Shown one piece after another: positions 59,973 to 64,000 of a DNA stretch of 64,000 nucleotides. The translations under genes were made by a program, and so were the position numbers. This DNA is from Niveispirillum cyanobacteriorum (lineage in GTDB: Bacteria > Pseudomonadota > Alphaproteobacteria > Azospirillales > Azospirillaceae), in NCBI RefSeq assembly GCF_002868735.1, contig NZ_CP025611.1, positions 2,288,501 to 2,352,500 on the forward strand, read 5' to 3'. Numbering within the stretch: the stretch's first letter is position 1; every line of letters begins with the position of its first letter. The notes under the pieces are model-generated. The model ran no database searches, was not told where the DNA came from, and saw only the letters and a program-made list of their open reading frames with translations.

Positions 59973-60719
59973 TCAGCCTTTGCCCGTCAGCCCCTGGTAA
60001 AGCCCCTGGGGCGTGTCGGTGAAGACCCCCGCCACGCCCCACTGGAACAGGCGGCGCGCCTGTTCGGGGTCATTGACGGTCCAGGCCAGCACAGGCCGAC
60101 CAGAAGCGCGGAAGGCGGCGACGCTTTCTGCGCTTTGTTTTTTGGCATCCACATTGATGGTGGCGGCCCCCAGCCGGTCGGCGATGGCTTCCCAATCTGC
60201 CGGTTCCTCATCCATCAGATATCCGCGCGGCCAGTGCGGGGCCACCACCTTGGCCATGGCCAGAGACTCGATGGAGAAGCTGGAGATCAGGGGCGGTGGC
60301 CGGTTCGCGGGCCACAGGTTCAGCGCCATGGACAGCGCGATGCCCGCCGTCTGCTCATCCCGGCCCGGACAGGGCTTGATCTCCAGATTGAGGTTGATGT
60401 CCAGCAGGGTGGCCGCCTGGATCGCCTCCGCCAGGGTGGGCACCGGCTCCCCCTTGAAGTCCGGCCCGAACCAGGAGCCGGCATCCAGGCGGCGGATATC
60501 AGCGAAATCCATATCAGCGACCAGCCCATGGCCGTCGCTGGTCCGGTCGACATCATCATCATGCATCAGGATCGGCACGCCATCGCGTGTGATCTTCACA
60601 TCCACCTCCACCCACAGCGCACCCTGCAAGGCACCGGTCCGCATGCCGGACAGCGTATTCTCCGGCGCGTGGCGGGCAGCACCGCGATGGCCGATCAGGC
60701 GGGGGATGGACAGCGTCAT
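59973..60719 (-). CDS. Glycerophosphodiester phosphodiesterase
   Basis: A 248-residue GDPD-domain TIM barrel hydrolysing glycerophosphodiesters to glycerol-3-phosphate and an alcohol. The catalytic His is in 'RLIGHRGAARHAPENTL', with metal-binding 'EVDVKITRDGVPILMHDDDV' and 'NLEIKPCPGRDEQ' and the closing 'GVFTDTPQGL'. There is no signal peptide, so it is cytosolic (UgpQ-like). The ATG at 60719 is chosen because the in-frame extension to 60935 covers the divergent regulator gene. Divergent from the arsR-family gene. Confidence 0.93.
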   Translation of the reverse strand: MTLSIPRLIGHRGAARHAPENTLSGMRTGALQGALWVEVDVKITRDGVPILMHDDDVDRTSDGHGLVADMDFADIRRLDAGSWFGPDFKGEPVPTLAEAIQAATLLDINLNLEIKPCPGRDEQTAGIALSMALNLWPANRPPPLISSFSIESLAMAKVVAPHWPRGYLMDEEPADWEAIADRLGAATINVDAKKQSAESVAAFRASGRPVLAWTVNDPEQARRLFQWGVAGVFTDTPQGLYQGLTGKG

Positions 60720-60794
60720 GATGCAGGATTCCAGTCGGGTAGAGCAGGAACTGATGATAGCCGATCTGCAGGGGATTAACAGATATTGACGCTG

Positions 60795-60812
60795 GGTAAG
60801 TAAAAACTTACC
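60795..60812. promoter_or_regulatory. GGTAAGT-AAAA-ACTTACC operator
   Basis: A perfect 7-bp inverted repeat with a 4-bp spacer, ending seven bases before the start codon of the arsR-family gene and just downstream of TTGACG. Probably the autoregulatory site of that repressor. Confidence 0.6.
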
Positions 60813-60819
60813 GTAAGCC

Positions 60820-61146
60820 ATGACTGACATAGCAAGCATTCTTGCGGCCCTTTCCGACCCCACCCGCCGAATGATCTTTGAACGGATCGCGGAAGGTCCC
60901 CTGTCGGTGGGCACCGTTGCCGCCGGTCTGCCCATCAGCCGGCCCGCCGTGTCACAGCATCTGAAGGTCTTGAAGGGGGCGGGGCTGGTCCGCGATCAGA
61001 GCGCGGGCACACGCCGCCTCTACCATATCGATCAGGCGGGCCTGGGCACGGTGCGCCTGTGGTTGAACCGGTTCCATATTGAGGCACCGGCCAAACCCGC
61101 GCTGGATGTGCCGTGGGACAGCGCGCAATGGAAAGAGACGACATGA
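60820..61146 (+). CDS. ArsR-family winged-helix regulator
   Basis: A 108-residue regulator. The winged helix has 'ILAALSDPTRRMIFERIAEG', 'LPISRPAVSQHLKVLKGAGLV' as recognition region and 'RRLYHIDQAGL' as wing. No ArsR metal-site Cys pair is present. It is of the type usually encoded with an SRPBCC/AHSA1 protein and autoregulated. The stop codon overlaps an ATG (ATGA), the usual coupling to such a partner, but the following frame stops after seven codons (see 61143). The operator at 60795 lies against its start. Confidence 0.92.
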   Translation: MTDIASILAALSDPTRRMIFERIAEGPLSVGTVAAGLPISRPAVSQHLKVLKGAGLVRDQSAGTRRLYHIDQAGLGTVRLWLNRFHIEAPAKPALDVPWDSAQWKETT

Positions 61147-61166
61147 GCCGGGCGGCAGGACCCTAA
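61143..61166 (+). pseudogene. Vestigial start of a lost partner gene
   Basis: The ATG overlapping the arsR-family stop codon opens a frame of only seven codons (MSRAAGP) before TAA, which itself overlaps the stop codon of the convergent LysR gene. In related operons an SRPBCC/AHSA1-domain gene starts at exactly this place, so this is read as what remains after deletion. Inference from operon convention, not from residual homology. Confidence 0.3.
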
Positions 61167-62077
61167 AGCCCCCGATCCCAGGGTGGGGTGCCCTGGAACG
61201 CCTCTGCCAGGAAATCAACCATCACCCGCACCTTGGCCGACAGGTGCCGGCGGGAGGGGTAGAGCGCCAGAATGTCGATATCGGGTGACCGGTAGCCCGG
61301 TAGCAGCGGGACCAGCCGTCCCGCCCTCAGATCATCGCCCACCAGAAAGGTCGGCTGCCGGATGATGCCGATCCCGTCCAGCGCCGCCATGCGGGCCGTA
61401 TCACCATTATTGCTGGACATCACCTCCTGCACCCGCACCAGCTGTTCCCGCCCCGCTTCATCGGTCAATGACCATTCGTCAGGCGCGACGGCGTGGGAAT
61501 ACAGGATGCAGCGATGGTTGGCGGCCAGATCCTCTGGGCTTTCCGGCTGACCATATCGGGCGATATAGGAAGGCGACGCGCAGACCAGATTGCGCGAAAC
61601 GGCCAACCGCCGCGCCACATGGCTTTGCGACCCGGCGCGGGAGATGCGGATGGCCATGTCATAGCCTTCTTCCACAATATCCACGACCCGGTCGATCAGC
61701 GCGATATCCAGCCACACGTCTGGATGCAACGCCATGAAACGCGGCCAAAGCGGGGCCATGTGGCGGATGCCGAAGCTGACAGGCGCATTGATGCGCAGCC
61801 GTCCGCGTGGCTTTACCGCAGCGGCACCGGCCAGCGCCTCCAGTTCCGCCACCTCATCCAGGATCAGGCGACCCCGGTCGAACAAGGTCTGGCCCGCCTC
61901 TGTCAGTGACAGGCGGCGCGACGTGCGGTTCAGCAGCCGCGTGCCCAGATGCGCCTCCAGTTCCGCGACATAGCGGGTGACATTGGCCGGCGAGGTGTTC
62001 AGCGCATCCGCCGCCTTCGCAAACCCGCCCTTGCCCACCACCGCCACAAAAACCTCAAAGGCGCGCAGCCGGTCCAT
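61163..62077 (-). CDS. LysR-family transcriptional regulator
   Basis: A 304-residue regulator. The N-terminal HTH 'MDRLRAFEVFVAVVGKGGFA' to 'ADALNTSPANVTRYVAELEA' and the C-terminal effector domain with 'GRLRINAPVSFGIRHMAPLW' are typical of the group that regulates divergent oxidoreductase genes. It is divergent from an SDR gene; two inverted repeats (62088 and 62120) lie between them. It very likely regulates that gene in response to a substrate or stress (inference). Confidence 0.93.
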   Translation of the reverse strand: MDRLRAFEVFVAVVGKGGFAKAADALNTSPANVTRYVAELEAHLGTRLLNRTSRRLSLTEAGQTLFDRGRLILDEVAELEALAGAAAVKPRGRLRINAPVSFGIRHMAPLWPRFMALHPDVWLDIALIDRVVDIVEEGYDMAIRISRAGSQSHVARRLAVSRNLVCASPSYIARYGQPESPEDLAANHRCILYSHAVAPDEWSLTDEAGREQLVRVQEVMSSNNGDTARMAALDGIGIIRQPTFLVGDDLRAGRLVPLLPGYRSPDIDILALYPSRRHLSAKVRVMVDFLAEAFQGTPPWDRGL

Positions 62078-62087
62078 GGCGACCCTC

Positions 62088-62112
62088 GATCATTCATTAA
62101 AACTAAATGATC
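62088..62112. promoter_or_regulatory. GATCATT-N11-AATGATC inverted repeat, LysR-type site
   Basis: A perfect 7-bp inverted repeat with an 11-bp spacer, 10 bp from the LysR start codon; it includes the ATC...GAT form expected for LysR recognition sites. Confidence 0.55.
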
Positions 62113-62119
62113 TAACCAT

Positions 62120-62138
62120 TTTCATCCCATCGATGAAA
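62120..62138. promoter_or_regulatory. TTTCATC-N5-GATGAAA inverted repeat
   Basis: A second perfect 7-bp inverted repeat eight bases after the first, as in the paired recognition and activation sites of LysR regulators. Confidence 0.5.
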
Positions 62139-62213
62139 GTAATCATGAGGCGTAGGGTCCAATCATCAACGGCGCCGCTGACGGCGCCTACCCAAACCGA
62201 AAGGACCCTGATC

Positions 62214-62972
62214 ATGAACCGCTTGCAGAACAAGGTCGCCATCATCACCGGTGCCAGCGCCGGTATCGGCCGCGCCACCGCCCGCCTGTTCGCTGCCGAA
62301 GGCGCCAAACTGGTTGTCGCCGCCCGCCGTCAGGCCGAACTGGACAGCTTGGTCGCCGAAATCGAAGCCGCCGGTGGGCAGGCCGTGGCGCTGGCCGGCG
62401 ATGTACAGTCGGAGAGCTTTGCCAAGGCTCTGGTCGATCTGGCCATCAGCCGCTTTGGCAAGCTGGATATCGCCTTCAACAATGCCGGCACGCTGGGCGC
62501 CATGGGCCCGACCGACAGCATTGATGCCGATGGCTGGAACCAGACGCTGGCCATTAACCTGACCAGCGCCTTCCTCGGCGCCAAATACCAGATCCCGGCC
62601 ATGGGTAATGGCGGCTCGGTGATCTTCACCTCCACCTTTGTTGGCTATACTGGTGCCTTCCCCGGCATGGCCGCCTATGCCGCCAGCAAGGCCGGCCTGA
62701 TCGGCCTGACCCAGGCGCTGGCTACCGAATATGGACCGAAGGGTGTACGGGTGAACGCCGTCCTGCCGGGTGCCGTAGAGACGGAAATGTATCGCGCCGC
62801 CAACGACACCACCGACAAGCAGGCCTTCATTAATAATCTTCACGCATTGAAGCGCGCAGGGCAGCCGGATGAACTGGCCAAGGCGGTGCTGTTCCTGGCG
62901 TCCGACGACAGCAGCTTTGTCACCGGTACGGCCAGTCTTGTCGATGGCGGCCTGTCGGCAGCCCGCGCCTGA
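62214..62972 (+). CDS. SDR-family NAD(P)-dependent oxidoreductase
   Basis: A 252-residue classical short-chain dehydrogenase. The cofactor motif is 'IITGASAGIGRATARLFAAE' (~8-27), 'NNAGTLGAMGPT' follows at ~87, and the catalytic Tyr-Lys is in 'GMAAYAASKAGLIGLTQA' (~155), with 'VNAVLPGAVETEM' near 183. No Asp after the Gly motif is clearly diagnostic, so the NADP/NAD preference is open. AAAGGA precedes the ATG at nine bases. Controlled, probably, by the divergent LysR. A strong terminator follows at 62992. Confidence 0.93.
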   Translation: MNRLQNKVAIITGASAGIGRATARLFAAEGAKLVVAARRQAELDSLVAEIEAAGGQAVALAGDVQSESFAKALVDLAISRFGKLDIAFNNAGTLGAMGPTDSIDADGWNQTLAINLTSAFLGAKYQIPAMGNGGSVIFTSTFVGYTGAFPGMAAYAASKAGLIGLTQALATEYGPKGVRVNAVLPGAVETEMYRAANDTTDKQAFINNLHALKRAGQPDELAKAVLFLASDDSSFVTGTASLVDGGLSAARA

Positions 62973-62991
62973 AACCCGGCCTTCGCGATGG

Positions 62992-63025
62992 GGACCCGGC
63001 CGTGCTATCACGGCCGGGTCCTTTT
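62992..63025 (+). terminator. Rho-independent terminator after the SDR gene
   Basis: GGACCCGGCCGTG pairs perfectly with CACGGCCGGGTCC around CTAT, followed by TTTT. It lies 22 bp before mutM. Confidence 0.9.
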
Positions 63026-63047
63026 CGTGTGATCAGAGTCCCCACCC

Positions 63048-63890
63048 ATGCCCGAATTGCCCGAGGTTGAAACCGTCCGACGCGGTCTGGCCCTGAAGCT
63101 GGAGGGACGGCGGCTGATAAGGGTGGATCAGCACCGGCCCGACCTGCGTTTCCCCCTGCCCGTCGATTTCGCCAAACGCCTGACAGGGCGGCAGGTCCTG
63201 TCACTGGACCGGCGGGCCAAATATATCCTGATCCGGGTTGAAGGCGGGCTGGTCTGGATGATCCATCTGGGCATGTCGGGCAGCATGGTGGTGAAACCCG
63301 GCCCGGCCCCCGCCCCCACCACCCATGACCATCTGGTCTTCCATACCGATGATGGTTGGGTCGTCACCTATAATGACGTCCGCCGCTTCGGCTTCATGGA
63401 CCTGTTCGAAGAGGCCGGGATAGAGGCCCATCCCATGCTGGCGGCGCTCGGCCCCGAACCGTTGGGCAATGGCTTCCATGCGCAGGGGCTGTCGGCCAAG
63501 CTGCGCGGGCGGGCTGCCCCCATCAAATCCATGCTGCTGGACCAGAAGGTCGTGTCAGGCCTGGGCAATATCTATGTCTGCGAGGCCTTGTTCCGGGCCG
63601 GCATCGACCCGACACGCAGCGGCGACAGCGTGGCCGGGGCCGATGCCGAACGGCTTGTCCCCATCATCCGCGACGTTCTGAGTGAGGCGATTGCCGCCGG
63701 CGGCTCCACCCTACGCGACTTCGTGCAGTCCGACGGGGAACTGGGCTATTTCCAGCATAGCTTCAAGGTCTATGGCCGAGAGGGCGACGCCTGCGGACAC
63801 TGTGACTGCGACATTGCAAAGACTGGCGGGGTGGCGCGCATCACCCAGGCCGGCCGCTCCACTTTCTTCTGTGCGCGCCATCAGCGTTGA
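63048..63890 (+). CDS. mutM: Formamidopyrimidine-DNA glycosylase
   Basis: A 280-residue base-excision repair glycosylase/AP lyase removing 8-oxoguanine. N-terminal [13 protein letters not shown] provides the catalytic Pro1 (after Met removal) and Glu2; Lys in 'LDRRAKYIL' and the H2TH region '[20 protein letters not shown]' are intact. The C-terminal zinc finger reads C-x2-C (ACGHCDC) and then C-x2-H (FFCARH): the fourth ligand, normally Cys, is His. Preceded by a terminator, so it has its own promoter. Confidence 0.95.
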   Translation: MPELPEVETVRRGLALKLEGRRLIRVDQHRPDLRFPLPVDFAKRLTGRQVLSLDRRAKYILIRVEGGLVWMIHLGMSGSMVVKPGPAPAPTTHDHLVFHTDDGWVVTYNDVRRFGFMDLFEEAGIEAHPMLAALGPEPLGNGFHAQGLSAKLRGRAAPIKSMLLDQKVVSGLGNIYVCEALFRAGIDPTRSGDSVAGADAERLVPIIRDVLSEAIAAGGSTLRDFVQSDGELGYFQHSFKVYGREGDACGHCDCDIAKTGGVARITQAGRSTFFCARHQR

Positions 63891-63907
63891 GGTATCGAGG
63901 ATAGATC

Positions 63908-64000
63908 ATGCCGCACCTGATCCGGGGCCTTCGCGCCCGTGCCGCCGCCGCGCTGATCCTGCTCACCACGGTACTTCTGCCGGGGGCCGGACTGGCCGCT
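63908..64000 (+). CDS. Exported protein, N-terminal fragment
   Basis: A frame of 31 codons running to the right window edge. It begins MPHLIRGLRARAAAALILLT and continues as a hydrophobic Ala/Leu segment ending LPGAGLAA, a plausible signal peptide with a cleavage site close to the end of the window. The GAGGATAGATC ribosome-binding region is close to the start and it lies 17 bp after mutM, probably co-transcribed. The mature protein is not visible. Confidence 0.7.
   Translation, partial: MPHLIRGLRARAAAALILLTTVLLPGAGLAA

Overview
The window is high-GC (roughly two-thirds G+C), densely coded chromosomal DNA of an alphaproteobacterium. Gene content, such as argD-argF-hslO, an alphaproteobacterial-type SAM-II riboswitch before metZ, a bactofilin, DUF1244, DUF971 and a zf-CHCC protein, points to Rhodospirillales and most likely an Azospirillum/Niveispirillum-like organism. 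The genus is inference, since no 16S gene is present. No CRISPR array, insertion-sequence transposase or rRNA gene was seen.

Layout. 1-3.6 kb: the end of a podovirus-type structural block on the minus strand (major capsid, small protein, T7 gp11-like and gp12-like tail proteins, the last running off the left edge). It has its own sigma70-like promoter but no portal, scaffold or terminase on the capsid side. 3.7-12.3 kb: an envelope-stress/efflux module made of a histidine kinase and OmpR-type regulator, divergent DegP-type protease, and an RND pump with its adaptor. 12.3-25.3 kb: mixed housekeeping and accessory genes, namely a CAP-domain protein, zf-CHCC protein, ABC ATPase, YdjC-type deacetylase, a pair of membrane-anchored coiled-coil proteins, coniferyl-aldehyde-type dehydrogenase, N-formylglutamate amidohydrolase, DUF1244, a DJ-1-like protein without its cysteine, GST, MtgA, and a regulator with a divergent methyltransferase. 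25.3-31.5 kb: a dCache-like histidine kinase, tRNA-Ile(GAT), then an aromatic amino acid module (LigB-type dioxygenase, HppD, AsnC regulator, PhhA). 31.6-45.2 kb: an RNA m5U methyltransferase, trpF, pyrF, bactofilin, argD-argF-hslO, a TAXI protein-deoA-panD operon, a C-terminal processing protease and rpmG. 45.6-48.3 kb: two tRNA-Gly genes and a thioredoxin/TPR-LON domain-Trm112-DUF971 operon. 48.3-57.7 kb: a large Tat-exported GH127-type glycosidase, an IleS2-type isoleucyl-tRNA synthetase and a soluble TPR-GAF histidine kinase. 57.9-64 kb: metZ with its SAM-II riboswitch, secB, a glycerophosphodiesterase, an arsR-family regulator with a vestigial partner gene, a LysR/SDR pair, mutM and the start of an exported protein.

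Two dispersed repeat families stand out. One is a ~120-bp element with ~33-bp inverted ends whose arms are themselves tetraloop hairpins (copies at 2145, 45383 and 54581, one of them inside the phage operon). The other is a ~76-bp three-hairpin element (copies at 5855, 14120 and 31535, all in the same orientation) in which all three stems change with compensatory substitutions while an AAGCCAAG-type linker is kept. These, the orphan phage block, the two-protein coiled-coil module and several operator palindromes are the features least explained by ordinary annotation.
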